From JASHPR01 sp963729365 (lineage in GTDB: Bacteria > Actinomycetota > Actinomycetes > Streptosporangiales > Streptosporangiaceae): a stretch of 64,000 bases of DNA. The notes beneath the pieces were generated by a model. The model saw only the letters and a program-made list of their open reading frames with translations. It was not told where the DNA came from and made no database searches. Positions within the stretch are counted from its first letter, which is position 1; every line of letters begins with the position of its first letter. Below are positions 1 to 8,746 of the stretch, in pieces. Location of the stretch: positions 186,001 to 250,000 of the forward strand of contig CAVSNQ010000024.1 of the NCBI GenBank assembly GCA_963729365.1, in the 5' to 3' direction. Both the position numbers and the translations under genes were made by a program.

Positions 1-639
1 ACGCTGGACACCCTCAGCTTTCTGCCCGGCCAGTCGGTCGCGATCGAGTCGGATCTGAGGCCGAGGATCTGGCGCTTCTACTCGATCGCCAACCCGCCTC
101 GCGAGGACGCGACGCTGGAGTTCCACGTTCGCGTGATCGACGGCGGCGCCCTGAGCCTGGCCCTGGCGCAGGGGCTCAGCCCGGGCACCCGCCTGCGGCT
201 GGGGCCGCCGGTCGGCACGCTCACGCTCGACGCGGGCTTCGCCCGCAAGGTGCTGCTCGTCGCCGGGAGCACCGGACTGGCCCCGCTGAAAGCCATCGCG
301 GGGCAGATCGCCCAGCTGGCCGACCCGCCCGAGGTGCACATGTTCGTCGGCGCGCAGCACGCCGAAGGCCTGTATGACCTGCCAGATCTGAGGAAACTCG
401 GCGCCGAATGGCCCTGGCTGACGATCACGCCCTGCGTGTCCGGCGACCCGGACTACCCCGGGGAGCGCGGGACGCTCCCCGATGTTGTCGCCCGGTCGGG
501 CTCCTGGGCCGACCACGATGCTTACCTCGCCGGGCCCACGCCCATGGTGGAGGCGATGGCGGCCCGGCTGGGCTCGCTGGGCGTTCCCGCGAGCCAGGTT
601 CACGTCGAAGACTTCGGTTGGAGCGAGCCATGTCCGTGA
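1..639 (+). CDS. FAD/NAD(P)-binding reductase domain, flavohaemoprotein-type (5' end cut)
   Basis: The window opens inside this gene; 212 residues are visible and run to a TGA. Visible residues 25-28 (RFYS) are the FAD-binding R-x-Y-S motif, residues 88-94 (AGSTGLA) fit the NAD(P)-binding loop, and residues 175-181 (YLAGPTP) fit the C-terminal nucleotide-contact motif of the ferredoxin-NADP reductase superfamily. The last residues (HVEDFGW) are typical of such domains. It should transfer electrons from NAD(P)H through FAD. In actinomycetes this domain is often fused behind a globin domain, but that part would lie outside the window, so a flavohaemoprotein is an inference. The stop overlaps the next gene by 10 bases, so the two are probably co-translated. 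Confidence 0.75.
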   Translation, partial: TLDTLSFLPGQSVAIESDLRPRIWRFYSIANPPREDATLEFHVRVIDGGALSLALAQGLSPGTRLRLGPPVGTLTLDAGFARKVLLVAGSTGLAPLKAIAGQIAQLADPPEVHMFVGAQHAEGLYDLPDLRKLGAEWPWLTITPCVSGDPDYPGERGTLPDVVARSGSWADHDAYLAGPTPMVEAMAARLGSLGVPASQVHVEDFGWSEPCP

Positions 640-1313
640 TCTCACGAACCGACAACCGGCTGACCCCGGACGCTGTCCAGGCCGTCACCTTCCCGTTCGC
701 CAGACTCGGCCGGCGAGGGCTCGACGAAGACCACGTCAGGGCGTTCTGCGGCCAGGTCGAGCGGGAACTGGTCAGGCTCTTCAACGAGCGGACCTCGCTG
801 GCCGACGAGGTGCAGCGGCTGCGACGACGGGTGCTCGGGCTCAGCGGCAACGACGCCGAGTCCGGGTACCGGCAGGACGACGCGCACGTCCAGGCGGTGC
901 GCATCCTGTCCAAGGCGCAGCAGACCGCGGACCGCTACGTGGCCGACGCCCAGGAGTACAGCAGGCAGCTGGCCCAGGACGCCAGGCGGCGCCGGGACGA
1001 GATACTGGCCGAGGCCAGGTCGCACGCGGCGATGATGCTCGAGGAGGCGCACGGCGAGGCCGCCATCGCGGCCGAGGCGGCGATGGCGGCCCCGCTGACC
1101 CAGCCGGGCACCGACCGCAGGGAGCTTGAGGCCGAGCTGGCGTACCTGCGCACGTTCAGCGACGTGTACCGCACCCACCTGCACGCCTATCTCGACGCGC
1201 TGCTCCGGAATGTCGAAGAGTGGGAGCGCGCCGAGAAGACCTCCCTGGCCACGGCCCGCGCCAGCCTGCCGCGCGTCCCGCACTATCCGCAGCCTCCGCC
1301 GCCGACCGGATAG
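630..1313 (+). CDS. DivIVA-like coiled-coil protein
   Basis: A 227-residue protein. The N-terminal ~60 residues (LTPDAVQAVTFPFARLG, then RRGLDEDHVRAFCGQVE) match the DivIVA/Wag31 membrane-curvature head, and residues 60-190 are charged, heptad-like and Ala-rich, as in the coiled-coil stalk. Such proteins mark cell poles or septa and recruit wall-synthesis machinery in actinobacteria. The ATG was chosen because it follows GAGCG and aligns with the start of the family; it overlaps the reductase gene by 10 bases. The C-terminus is short and Pro-rich. It is much shorter than a Streptomyces DivIVA, so it is a paralogue and not the essential polar-growth protein. Confidence 0.72.
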   Translation: MSVISRTDNRLTPDAVQAVTFPFARLGRRGLDEDHVRAFCGQVERELVRLFNERTSLADEVQRLRRRVLGLSGNDAESGYRQDDAHVQAVRILSKAQQTADRYVADAQEYSRQLAQDARRRRDEILAEARSHAAMMLEEAHGEAAIAAEAAMAAPLTQPGTDRRELEAELAYLRTFSDVYRTHLHAYLDALLRNVEEWERAEKTSLATARASLPRVPHYPQPPPPTG

Positions 1314-1439
1314 CCTGGAGGCGGGCCCGCGTAGGACCGGACCCGCGTGCCCAGTCCTCGCACATGCCCGGGACGGGGTGCGCGGCCTCCGGCGCGCGCC
1401 CGATCAGCGACAGGCCATGCGCGAGGACGGCAGCCAGAC

Positions 1440-3068
1440 GTGTTCGAGACACTTTCCGATCGACTGACCCAGGTCTTCTCCTCGCTGCGCGGGCAGGGAC
1501 GACTATCCGCAGCGGACATCGACGCCACCTGCCGCGAGATCAGGATTGCCCTGCTGGAAGCCGACGTCGCGCTCCCGGTGGTCCGGCAGTTCATCGCGCG
1601 GGTCAAGGAACGGGCGTCCAGCGCGGAAGTCTCCGAGGCCCTGAACCCGGCGCAGCAGGTCATCAAGATCGTCAATGAGGAGCTCGTCGAGATCCTCGGC
1701 GGTGAGGCACGACGGCTGCGCTTTGCCAAGGTGCCGCCGACCGTGATCATGCTGGCCGGCCTGCAGGGGTCCGGCAAGACCACGCTCGCGGCCAAGCTGG
1801 CCCTGTGGCTGCGCCAGCAGGGGAACACCCCGATGCTGGTAGCCGCGGACCTGCAGCGGCCCAACGCGGTCCAGCAACTGCAGGTCCTCGGCGAGCGCGC
1901 GGGCGTGCCCGTCTTCGCGCCCTCGCCGGGCAACGGCGTCGGCGACCCGGTCGAGGTGGCCCGCGCGTCGCTCGATGAGGCCAAGCACCGGATGCAGAAC
2001 ATCGTCATCATCGACACCGCGGGCCGGCTGGGCATCGACGCCGAGCTGATGCGGCAGGCCGCCGCGATCAGGGATGCCGTCGATCCGGACGAGATCCTGT
2101 TCGTGGTCGATGCCATGATCGGCCAGGATGCGGTGGCGACCGCGCAGGCGTTCCTCGACGGCGTCGGCTACGACGGCGTCGTCCTGACCAAGCTCGACGG
2201 GGACGCGCGGGGCGGCGCGGCCCTGTCCATCGCCCAGCTCACCGGCCGCCCGGTCATGTTCGCCTCGTCCGGGGAGAAGCTCGAGGACTTCGATCTCTTC
2301 CACCCGGACCGGATGGCGTCGCGCATCCTCGACCTGGGCGACATCCTCACGCTGATCGAGCAGGCCGAGCGCAGCTTCGACCAGGACCAGGCGGCCTCGA
2401 TGGCCGAGAAGCTGGCCTCCGGGGAGGGCTTCACGCTCGAGGATTTCGTCGAGCAACTGGCCATGGTGCGCAAGCTCGGGCCGATCGGGAACCTGCTGGG
2501 CATGCTGCCCGGGGCCGCTCAGAACCGCGAGATGCTCAGCCAGGTCAGCGACAAGGACCTGGACCGGGCGGCGGCCATCGTGAGCTCGATGACGGTCGAG
2601 GAGCGCCGCAACCCGAAGATCATCAACGGCTCACGGCGGGCCCGGATCGCGGCCGGCTCGGGTGTCGAGGTCGGCGAGGTGAGCACGCTCATCACCAGGT
2701 TCCAAGAGGGCCAGAAGATGATGCGGCAGATGATGGGCAGCATGCCGGGCATGCGCCGGGGCGCGCAGAAGGCGTCCCGCAAGTCCAAGAAGAAGCCCAA
2801 GGGCGGACGCCCGGGAGGCAGCGTGGCCACCCGGGCCGCGGCCGGCGGCCGGCCGGGCGGCCCGGCCGGGCTTCCCGCAGGCACCGGTCAGGGGCCGGCC
2901 CTGCCCGGGGGGTTCCCCGGACTGCCGGACGGAGGACTCGGCGAGGGAGCGTTCAGGATTCCGCCGGGCCGCGGGCCGGGGTTCCAGGCCCCGCAGCCGA
3001 ACCTGCCGCCCGGGCTGCGCGGCCCGGTGCCGAACCGGCGCGGCCGCTCAGGAAAGAAGGGCAGGTAA
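1440..3068 (+). CDS. ffh: Signal recognition particle protein Ffh
   Basis: A 542-residue SRP54 GTPase that binds signal peptides and 4.5S RNA and hands ribosomes to FtsY at the membrane. The N domain covers residues 1-90. The G domain has its P-loop GLQGSGKTT near 107-115, DTAGR near 192 and TKLDGDARGG near 250. The methionine-rich M domain (KMMRQMMGSMPGM) is near 420-435. The GTG start follows GAGGA by 12 bases and gives the family start FETLSDRL. The last ~100 residues are Gly/Pro/Arg-rich and make the protein a little longer than usual. It heads the conserved ffh-rpsP-KH-rimM-trmD-rplS-lepB order. Confidence 0.97.
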   Translation: MFETLSDRLTQVFSSLRGQGRLSAADIDATCREIRIALLEADVALPVVRQFIARVKERASSAEVSEALNPAQQVIKIVNEELVEILGGEARRLRFAKVPPTVIMLAGLQGSGKTTLAAKLALWLRQQGNTPMLVAADLQRPNAVQQLQVLGERAGVPVFAPSPGNGVGDPVEVARASLDEAKHRMQNIVIIDTAGRLGIDAELMRQAAAIRDAVDPDEILFVVDAMIGQDAVATAQAFLDGVGYDGVVLTKLDGDARGGAALSIAQLTGRPVMFASSGEKLEDFDLFHPDRMASRILDLGDILTLIEQAERSFDQDQAASMAEKLASGEGFTLEDFVEQLAMVRKLGPIGNLLGMLPGAAQNREMLSQVSDKDLDRAAAIVSSMTVEERRNPKIINGSRRARIAAGSGVEVGEVSTLITRFQEGQKMMRQMMGSMPGMRRGAQKASRKSKKKPKGGRPGGSVATRAAAGGRPGGPAGLPAGTGQGPALPGGFPGLPDGGLGEGAFRIPPGRGPGFQAPQPNLPPGLRGPVPNRRGRSGKKGR

Positions 3069-3258
3069 CCTGCTGGTTGCCGCGCGGCCAGGCGGTGATG
3101 ACGCCTGAGCTCGCCGCATCTGGCAGAATGTGATCGCGACAGCGGTTTCGCGGGACCCTCTCTGACCCGCTGAGCCGCTTCCAAGGGCAGCGCTGCCGGT
3201 TCCCCACCCGGCGTATCCGCCGCCCGCCAACGAAAACGTCTGGGAGAAGACCGCACCC

Positions 3259-4158
3259 GTGTCTGTAAAGATCAAGCTGAAGCGCCTGGGCAAGATCCGG
3301 GCGCCGTACTACAGGATCGTGGTCGCCGATTCCCGCACCAAGCGGGATGGGCGGGCGATCGAGGAGATCGGCAAGTACCACCCGAAGACGGAGCCGTCGT
3401 TCATCGAGGTCAACTCGGAGCGGGCGCAGCACTGGCTGTCCGTGGGAGCGCAGCCCACCGACCCGGTCAGGAAGATCCTCGAGATCACCGGCGACTGGCA
3501 GAAGTTCAAGGGCCTGCCCGGTGCCGAGGGGACGCTGAGGACGGCCGCCCCCAAGGAGGACAGGAAAGAGATCTTCGCGGCCGCCGTCAAGGAGACCCTG
3601 GGCGACACCGCCGCGGCCCCGAAGGGCCGGGGCAAGTCGGCGGCGGCCGGCAAGGAATCCGACTCCACGGCAGAGAAGGCCGGCAAGGCAACGGCGAAGG
3701 ACGCGACCGCCAAGGCTGAGAAGCCCGCCCGGGCGAAGACCGCCGACCAGTCGGCCAAGGCCAGGTCCGGTGAGGCCGCCGGGGACGCCAAGGCGAAGGA
3801 CAAGCCCAAGGGCAGCCCGGCCAAGAGCAAGGCGGCCGACGGTGCCAAGGCCACCGCCGCTGCGGCAGCCGCCGCCGACGGTGCCAAGGACGCCGCCGCG
3901 CCAGCCGCCGCCGACGGTGCCAAGGACGCCGCCGCCGCGCCAGCCGCCGCCGACGGCGCCAAGGACGCCGCCGCCGCGCCAGCCGCCGCCGACGGCGCGA
4001 AGGACGCCGACGCTGCGCCAGCCGACGCTGCGCCAGCCGACGCTGCGCCAGCCGACGCTGCGCCAGCCGACGCCGACGCCGCGGCGGCCCAGGCCGTCCA
4101 GGCCGAGGCCGATCCCGCGGCCGCGGCCGCCGACGCGGATCCTGCGAGCGGAGCCTGA
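3259..4158 (+). CDS. rpsP: 30S ribosomal protein S16 with very long Ala-rich tail
   Basis: Residues 1-85 are a complete S16 (SVKIKLKRLGKIRAPYYRIV, later GDWQKFKGLPG). S16 is normally 80-150 residues; this protein has 299. Residues 86-200 are Lys/Ala-rich, and residues 200-299 are tandem A-P-A-A-A-D-G-A-K-D and A-P-A-D-A repeats, clearly low complexity and probably disordered. The GTG start lies 190 bases after ffh and is preceded by GGGAGAAG. A TGGCAGAATG element in the upstream gap may be part of its promoter. The tail changes from basic to acidic along its length; a role on the ribosome surface is only a guess. Confidence 0.97.
   Translation: MSVKIKLKRLGKIRAPYYRIVVADSRTKRDGRAIEEIGKYHPKTEPSFIEVNSERAQHWLSVGAQPTDPVRKILEITGDWQKFKGLPGAEGTLRTAAPKEDRKEIFAAAVKETLGDTAAAPKGRGKSAAAGKESDSTAEKAGKATAKDATAKAEKPARAKTADQSAKARSGEAAGDAKAKDKPKGSPAKSKAADGAKATAAAAAAADGAKDAAAPAAADGAKDAAAAPAAADGAKDAAAAPAAADGAKDADAAPADAAPADAAPADAAPADADAAAAQAVQAEADPAAAAADADPASGA
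3871..4080. repeat. In-frame tandem repeats in the rpsP tail
   Basis: Two repeat families sit side by side. The first has ~36-39-bp units encoding A-A-D-G-A-K-D-A-A-A-A-P (three to four copies). The second has 15-bp units of the form GACGCTGCGCCAGCC (four copies, from about 4009), encoding D-A-A-P-A. Unit lengths are multiples of three, so expansion keeps the frame. Confidence 0.9.
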
Positions 4159-4159
4159 C

Positions 4160-4402
4160 GTGCTGGAAGAGGCCCTTGAGCACCTGGTGCGGGGCATCGT
4201 GGAATACCCGGACGATGTCCGCGTGGACAGCCGCGGGCTGCGCCGGGGCCGGGTCCTCGAGGTCCGCGTGCATCCCGAGGACCTCGGCAAGGTCATCGGC
4301 CGCGGCGGACGGACAGCCCGGGCCCTGCGGACGGTGATCGGCTCGCTGGCGGGCAACGCGTACGTCAGGGTCGACCTCCTGGACACTGACGAGATTCGCT
4401 AG
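4160..4402 (+). CDS. khpA: KH-domain RNA-binding protein (KhpA-type)
   Basis: An 80-residue single KH domain. The RNA-gripping GxxG loop is VIGRGGRTARAL near residue 46-57, and the ends (MLEEALEHLVRGIVEYPDDV; VDLLDTDE) match the small actinobacterial KH protein found between rpsP and rimM. It binds RNA and may act in ribosome assembly or small-RNA control. The GTG start lies one base after the rpsP stop, and rimM begins six bases downstream, so translation is likely coupled. Confidence 0.93.
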   Translation: MLEEALEHLVRGIVEYPDDVRVDSRGLRRGRVLEVRVHPEDLGKVIGRGGRTARALRTVIGSLAGNAYVRVDLLDTDEIR

Positions 4403-4408
4403 CCGGGC

Positions 4409-4930
4409 ATGCAGTTGGTCGTCGGCCGGGTGGGCCGGCCGCACGGGCTCCGCGGTGAGCTGACCGTGTACGTGCACACCGACGATCCTGACCTCAGGTT
4501 CGCGGCGGGGTCCGTTCTAGCCACGGAGCCGGCCGCGCGGGGTCCGCTGACCATCTCGTCGTCCCGCTGGCACTCGGGGCGCCTGCTGGTCACGTTCGCC
4601 GGCCATGCCGACCGGACCAGTGCCGAGGACCTGCGCGGCACGATGCTCGTGATGGACTCGTCCGAGGTGGGCCCGCCGTCCGACCCGGACGAGTTTCACG
4701 ATCACCAGCTAATCGGGCTCGATGTCCTGACCCTGGCCGGAGAGCCGGTCGGCGCCGTCGCCGACGTGCTGCACCAGGGGCAGGACCTGCTGGTGATCCA
4801 GCCGTCGTCAGGCCGTGACCAGATCCTGGTGCCGTTCGTCGCGGCCATAGTGCCGGAGGTCGATGTCGAGGCCGGTCGCCTGGTCATCGACCCGCCCCCC
4901 GGCTTGCTCGACCTCGGCGCCGCGGACTAG
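4409..4930 (+). CDS. rimM: Ribosome maturation factor RimM
   Basis: 173 residues, the usual length. The N-terminal RimM barrel starts VVGRVGRPHGLRGELTV, and the C-terminal PRC barrel includes DEFHDHQLIGLDV and the hydrophobic FVAAIVPEVDVEAGRLV. RimM binds S19 and helps 16S rRNA processing in the 30S head. The ATG follows the KH gene by six bases. Its neighbours S16 and TrmD are the standard partners. Confidence 0.95.
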   Translation: MQLVVGRVGRPHGLRGELTVYVHTDDPDLRFAAGSVLATEPAARGPLTISSSRWHSGRLLVTFAGHADRTSAEDLRGTMLVMDSSEVGPPSDPDEFHDHQLIGLDVLTLAGEPVGAVADVLHQGQDLLVIQPSSGRDQILVPFVAAIVPEVDVEAGRLVIDPPPGLLDLGAAD

Positions 4931-4945
4931 GCGGGAGGCGTCGCG

Positions 4946-5758
4946 TTGAGGATAGATATCATCACCATCTTTCCCGAGTACTTCGCCCCGCTGGGGGTTT
5001 CGCTCATCGGCAAGGCGGCACAGCGGGGCGAGATCGAGTTCGGTGTGCATGACCTGAGGGCGTGGGCGCATGACGCGCACCACTCAGTGGACGACGCCCC
5101 CTTCGGCGGCGGGCCTGGGATGGTCATGAAGCCCGAGCCGTGGGGCGAGGCCGTCGATGCCCTGATCCCGCCCGGCGGGATGGCCCGGCTCGTGCTGCCG
5201 AGCCCGTCCGGCGTGCCCTTTACCCAGGACATGGCGGCCCGATACGCCCGGGAAAGCCATCTGGTTTTTGCCTGCGGCCGGTATGAGGGGATCGATGCGC
5301 GCGTGGCCGAGGAGGCGCGCGCGAGGATGGCCGTGGACGAGGTGACGATCGGCGACTACGTGCTCGCCGGGGGTGAGCCGGCCGTGCTGGTCATGACGGA
5401 GGCCGTCTGCCGGCTGCTGCCCGGCGTCATCGGCAACGCCGACTCCGCGCCGGACGACTCGTTCGGCGCTGGTTCCGGGCCGATGGCGGGGCTTGTCGAG
5501 GGGCCCGCTTACACCAGGCCGCGCGTCTGGCGCGGGCGGGAAGTGCCGCCGGTGCTGCTGTCGGGCGATCACGCGGCCATCGCCCGCTGGCGCCGCGACG
5601 CGGCGCTGCGCCGGACGGCGGCGAACCGGCCGGACCTGGCCGCCAGGCTCACCGCCGGCCGCCGGGAGGCAGGAGCCGCCGAGGGACTCGATTCCCGCGA
5701 TCGTGAGGTACTCTCTGAGGCTGGCTTTCCTTTCGGTGGCCAAGATATGGCAGACTGA
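4946..5758 (+). CDS. trmD: tRNA (guanine37-N1)-methyltransferase TrmD
   Basis: 270 residues. TrmD methylates G37 next to the anticodon using SAM bound in a trefoil knot. Visible motifs are DIITIFPEYF at the start, DDAPFGGGPGMV near residue 50, the knot DEVTIGDYVLAGGEPA near 130, and EGPAYTRP near 190. The start is TTG, supported by GGGAGG seven bases upstream. The C-terminal end runs to VAKIWQ-like sequence only in another frame; the TGA used here is supported by family length. It ends 121 bases before rplS. Confidence 0.95.
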   Translation: MRIDIITIFPEYFAPLGVSLIGKAAQRGEIEFGVHDLRAWAHDAHHSVDDAPFGGGPGMVMKPEPWGEAVDALIPPGGMARLVLPSPSGVPFTQDMAARYARESHLVFACGRYEGIDARVAEEARARMAVDEVTIGDYVLAGGEPAVLVMTEAVCRLLPGVIGNADSAPDDSFGAGSGPMAGLVEGPAYTRPRVWRGREVPPVLLSGDHAAIARWRRDAALRRTAANRPDLAARLTAGRREAGAAEGLDSRDREVLSEAGFPFGGQDMAD

Positions 5759-5879
5759 ATCCGCCGCCCCGCACATGTCAGTTAGCAGGGCGTGGCCGGG
5801 CGCCTGCCGCCATGGCCCCCAGAGACCGACTCAGCGCGTTCGCAGGCGTGCGCGTGATGACTAACGAGGAACCGCAGCG

Positions 5880-6236
5880 ATGCACACCGCGATTGCCGAG
5901 CTGGAGCAGGCACAGATCCGATCTGACATCCCGGAATTCAGGCCGGGTGACACGCTGAAGGTCCACGTCCGGGTCATTGAGGGCAGCCGGTCCAGGATCC
6001 AGGTGTTCCAGGGCGTTGTCCTGCGCCGCCAGGGCGGCGGCGCACGCGAGACCTTCACGGTCCGTAAGATCAGCTACGGCGTGGGCGTGGAGCGGACCTT
6101 TCCTGTGCACAGCCCGTCCCTCGACAAGATCGAGGTAGTCACCCGCGGCCGGGTGCGCCGGGCCAAGCTGTACTACCTGCGCTCGCTGCGCGGCAAGGCG
6201 GCCAGGATCAAGGAACGCCGCGAGCCGGCGCGCTAG
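5880..6236 (+). CDS. rplS: 50S ribosomal protein L19
   Basis: 118 residues, normal length. Signature parts are IPEFRPGDTLKVHVRV, SRIQVFQGVVLRRQGGG, SYGVGVERTFPVHSP and RAKLYYLRSLRGKAARIKE. L19 sits at the 30S-50S interface. The ATG is preceded by GAGGA about nine bases upstream. A TGGCAGACTG element at the end of trmD, about 130 bases upstream, resembles the one before rpsP and may be a promoter. Unlike S16 and S2 here, L19 has no long tail. Confidence 0.97.
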   Translation: MHTAIAELEQAQIRSDIPEFRPGDTLKVHVRVIEGSRSRIQVFQGVVLRRQGGGARETFTVRKISYGVGVERTFPVHSPSLDKIEVVTRGRVRRAKLYYLRSLRGKAARIKERREPAR

Positions 6237-6282
6237 GCTAGACCGATCGCTCGGGTGGCTGGAGAAGGCTCGGCCGGAGACC

Positions 6283-6321
6283 CGCGGGGGTCGCGGCATC
6301 GGATGTCCCGACCCGCCCGCG
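6283..6321 (+). terminator. Possible hairpin after rplS
   Basis: CGCGGGGGTCG (6283-6293) pairs with CGACCCGCCCGCG (6309-6321) with small mismatches around a ~15-base loop, 46 bases after the rplS stop. There is no T tract, so it could be a GC-type terminator, a processing site or a partial attenuator before lepB. Confidence 0.35.
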
Positions 6322-6403
6322 GCAACATGCATGCCTGGCTCGATTCCGCGGCCAGCGCGGGCCGTCGGGTGCGGCGGGGCCCGGAGCCGGGCTCGGGCCG
6401 GCG

Positions 6404-7453
6404 ATGAACGGGAACCAGGACGACTTCAAGTTCATCCTGGCCGATGCGGACGGAGCCGACCGGCCGGGCCGCGACAATGGCGAACGCTTCGGCCTGGCCC
6501 CGGATCCGGAGCGGAGCGGCTCGCGCACGGTGGCCAGGGACGGGGCGGCCGGATCGCCCCCGGACGCCGATGCCGCCGCCGCCGAGCCTGGCTCCCGGTC
6601 ACGGAAGGGCAGGTCCTTCTGGCGCGAGCTGCCCGTGCTGATCGTGATCGCGCTCGTGATCGCCCTGGTGATCAAGACGTTCGTGGTCCAGGCGTTCTTC
6701 ATACCGTCGTCCTCGATGGAGAACACGCTCAACATCGGTGACAAGGTGCTGGTCAACAAGCTCGTCTATCATTTCCGCTCCATCCAGCCCGGCGACGTCG
6801 TGGTGTTCAACGGGGACGGCTCATGGGAGCCGGAACCGAACCCGGCCAGCCCGAGCTCCGATCCCCTGGTCCGACTGTATGACGCGACCCTGGTCCCGCT
6901 CTTCCGCTCGATCGTCGGCCTGTTCGGAACGGCTCCGGGACAGACGGACTTCATCAAGCGCGTGATCGGAGTTCCCGGTGACCATGTCGCCTGCTGCAAC
7001 GCCCACGGCGACGTGACCGTCAACGGCGTGGCCCTGCAGGAGCAGTCGTACCTCTTCCCTGGCAACCCTCCGTCGATGCAGAAATTCAGCATCACCGTGC
7101 CGCCCGGCCGGCTATGGGTGATGGGCGATCACCGGAGCGTCTCGTGGGACTCACGCGGCCACATGCAGGATCCCGGCGGCGGGACCGTCCCGGAGAACAT
7201 GGTGATCGGCCGGGCCTTCATCATCGTGTGGCCGCCGAGCAGGTGGCGGATCCTGTCGATTCCGTCCACGTTCGGCCAGCCCGGCATCACCGCCGCTAGC
7301 GGTGCAGCCGCGGCCGGCCCGGCGGTCGCGGCCGGCCCGGTTGTCGCGCCTGCCGCGCCCTACCTGCCGCTGGAGGCCGGTCTCGTGATGGCGGTCCCGC
7401 TGACCTGGCTGCAGCGCCGCGTGCGCCGTCGTGCGCGCATGAGGCGCCGGTGA
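6404..7453 (+). CDS. lepB: Signal peptidase I
   Basis: 349 residues. A charged, likely disordered cytoplasmic segment (1-72) is followed by one membrane helix (about 76-100, ELPVLIVIALVIALVIKTFV) and the catalytic region: S-S-S-M-E-N-T-L (Ser104 just before Met is the nucleophile), then DFIKRVIGVPGDHV carrying the general-base lysine, and VMGDHRSVSWDSR. It cleaves signal peptides of exported proteins on the outer face of the membrane. A second hydrophobic stretch near 315-335 followed by an Arg-rich end suggests a C-terminal anchor. It stands alone after rplS; actinomycetes often have several adjacent SPases here. Confidence 0.95.
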   Translation: MNGNQDDFKFILADADGADRPGRDNGERFGLAPDPERSGSRTVARDGAAGSPPDADAAAAEPGSRSRKGRSFWRELPVLIVIALVIALVIKTFVVQAFFIPSSSMENTLNIGDKVLVNKLVYHFRSIQPGDVVVFNGDGSWEPEPNPASPSSDPLVRLYDATLVPLFRSIVGLFGTAPGQTDFIKRVIGVPGDHVACCNAHGDVTVNGVALQEQSYLFPGNPPSMQKFSITVPPGRLWVMGDHRSVSWDSRGHMQDPGGGTVPENMVIGRAFIIVWPPSRWRILSIPSTFGQPGITAASGAAAAGPAVAAGPVVAPAAPYLPLEAGLVMAVPLTWLQRRVRRRARMRRR

Positions 7454-7457
7454 CGCC

Positions 7458-8213
7458 ATGGACCGGGCGGTGCAGCGGCATCCGGGCTACACGCCAAGGC
7501 GTGGCTGCGGCCTGACCGGATACGAGCGTGTCCTGGCGCGGGCCGGGCTGGCCCCGGTCGCCGGGATCGACGAGGCCGGGCGCGGAGCGTGCGCCGGGCC
7601 GCTCGTGGTCGCTGCGGTCACGCTGGATCCGCGGCGGAGGTCCGACCTGACCGGGGTCGCCGATTCCAAGGCGCTGACCGCCGCCGCCCGCGAGGCCGCT
7701 TACCAGGACATAGTGGCGTGCGCCCTGGCCTGGCACGTGGTGGTGATCCCGTCCCGCGACATAGACGCGCTGGGCCTGCACGTGTGCAACGTGACCGGAA
7801 TGCGGCGCGCGCTGGCCGGGCTGGCCAGCAGGCCCGGCTACGTGCTCACCGACGGGTTCCCGGTCCGGGGCCTGGCCGTGCCCGCCCTGGCCATGTGGAA
7901 GGGCGACGAGGTCGCGGCGTGCGTGGCCGCCGCCTCGATCGTGGCCAAGGTGACCAGGGACCGGATCATGAAGACCCTCCACCAGCAATACCCGCAGTAC
8001 GGCTTGGCCCGGCATAAGGGATATTCCACTCCAAGCCATATGGCTGCCCTGGCGGAACACGGCCCGTGCCCGCAGCACCGCACGTCCTTCGCCAACGTGA
8101 TCGAGGTGATGCGCGCGCGGGCGGGCCTGCCCCCGGCGGCCGCGATTCCGGACCCCGCTGGTGACGAGGCAGGAGAGCCGGCCGGTGCCGAGGCAGAATT
8201 GTCCTATGGTTGA
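7458..8213 (+). CDS. rnhB: Ribonuclease HII
   Basis: 251 residues. RNase HII cuts RNA in RNA-DNA hybrids and removes single ribonucleotides from DNA. The GIDEAGRGACAGPLV motif near residue 35 carries the first two acidic metal ligands, LTDGFPV near 130 the third, and VAACVAAASIVAKVTRDR near 155 the fourth region. HKGYSTPSH is also conserved. The ATG is four bases after lepB, with only a weak ribosome site. The last ~30 residues are an Ala/Glu/Pro-rich extension. Confidence 0.95.
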   Translation: MDRAVQRHPGYTPRRGCGLTGYERVLARAGLAPVAGIDEAGRGACAGPLVVAAVTLDPRRRSDLTGVADSKALTAAAREAAYQDIVACALAWHVVVIPSRDIDALGLHVCNVTGMRRALAGLASRPGYVLTDGFPVRGLAVPALAMWKGDEVAACVAAASIVAKVTRDRIMKTLHQQYPQYGLARHKGYSTPSHMAALAEHGPCPQHRTSFANVIEVMRARAGLPPAAAIPDPAGDEAGEPAGAEAELSYG

Positions 8214-8349
8214 GGTCATCCGGCCCCGCCTCATGACGCGGGCCCGGCCGCCAGCTCAACGACGCGACCGCAGCGCACCGACAAAACGGAGGGAGGGAAG
8301 CGGCGCTTCCTCCCGGCCTGAACACCGGGACCTGTTCGCCGCGAACTAG

Positions 8350-8685
8350 ATGAGCGCGGAGGATCTCGAGAAGTACGAGACGGAGATGGAGCTGCAGCTC
8401 TATCGCGAGTACCGCGACGTGGTCGGGCTGTTCAGCCACGTGGTCGAGACCGAGCGCCGGTTCTACCTCACCAACCAGGTTGAGCTCAACGTGCACACCT
8501 CGGACAACGGCGAGGTGTACTTCGAGGTCACCATGCAGGACGCGTGGGTGTGGGACATGTACCGCCCGGCGCGGTTCGTGAAGAATGTCAGGGTTGTCAC
8601 GTTCAAGGATGTCAACGTGGAAGAGCTGGCCAAGAGCGACCTCCAGCTGCCGGATCCCGACGACAAGCAGCAGGGATTCTCCTGA
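8350..8685 (+). CDS. DUF2469 family protein
   Basis: 111 residues, starting MSAEDLEKYETEMELQLYRE and highly conserved across actinobacteria directly after rnhB. Function is unknown; the protein is acidic and soluble, with no known catalytic motif. No ribosome site is visible before the ATG, which follows directly on an in-frame TAG, so translation may depend on upstream coupling. A stable hairpin (GGGAGGGAAGC with GCTTCCTCCC, 8291-8314) lies 36 bases upstream and might control its expression. Confidence 0.9.
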   Translation: MSAEDLEKYETEMELQLYREYRDVVGLFSHVVETERRFYLTNQVELNVHTSDNGEVYFEVTMQDAWVWDMYRPARFVKNVRVVTFKDVNVEELAKSDLQLPDPDDKQQGFS

Positions 8686-8746
8686 CCGCTGCGCGGGCAT
8701 TATCGCCGGGACGAGCCACGCCGGCGTTCTGGGAAGGATGGCCACG

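Noticed and set aside
2953..4386. 477-codon minus-strand frame opposite rpsP
   Set aside because: Shadow of the Ala-rich repeats of S16.
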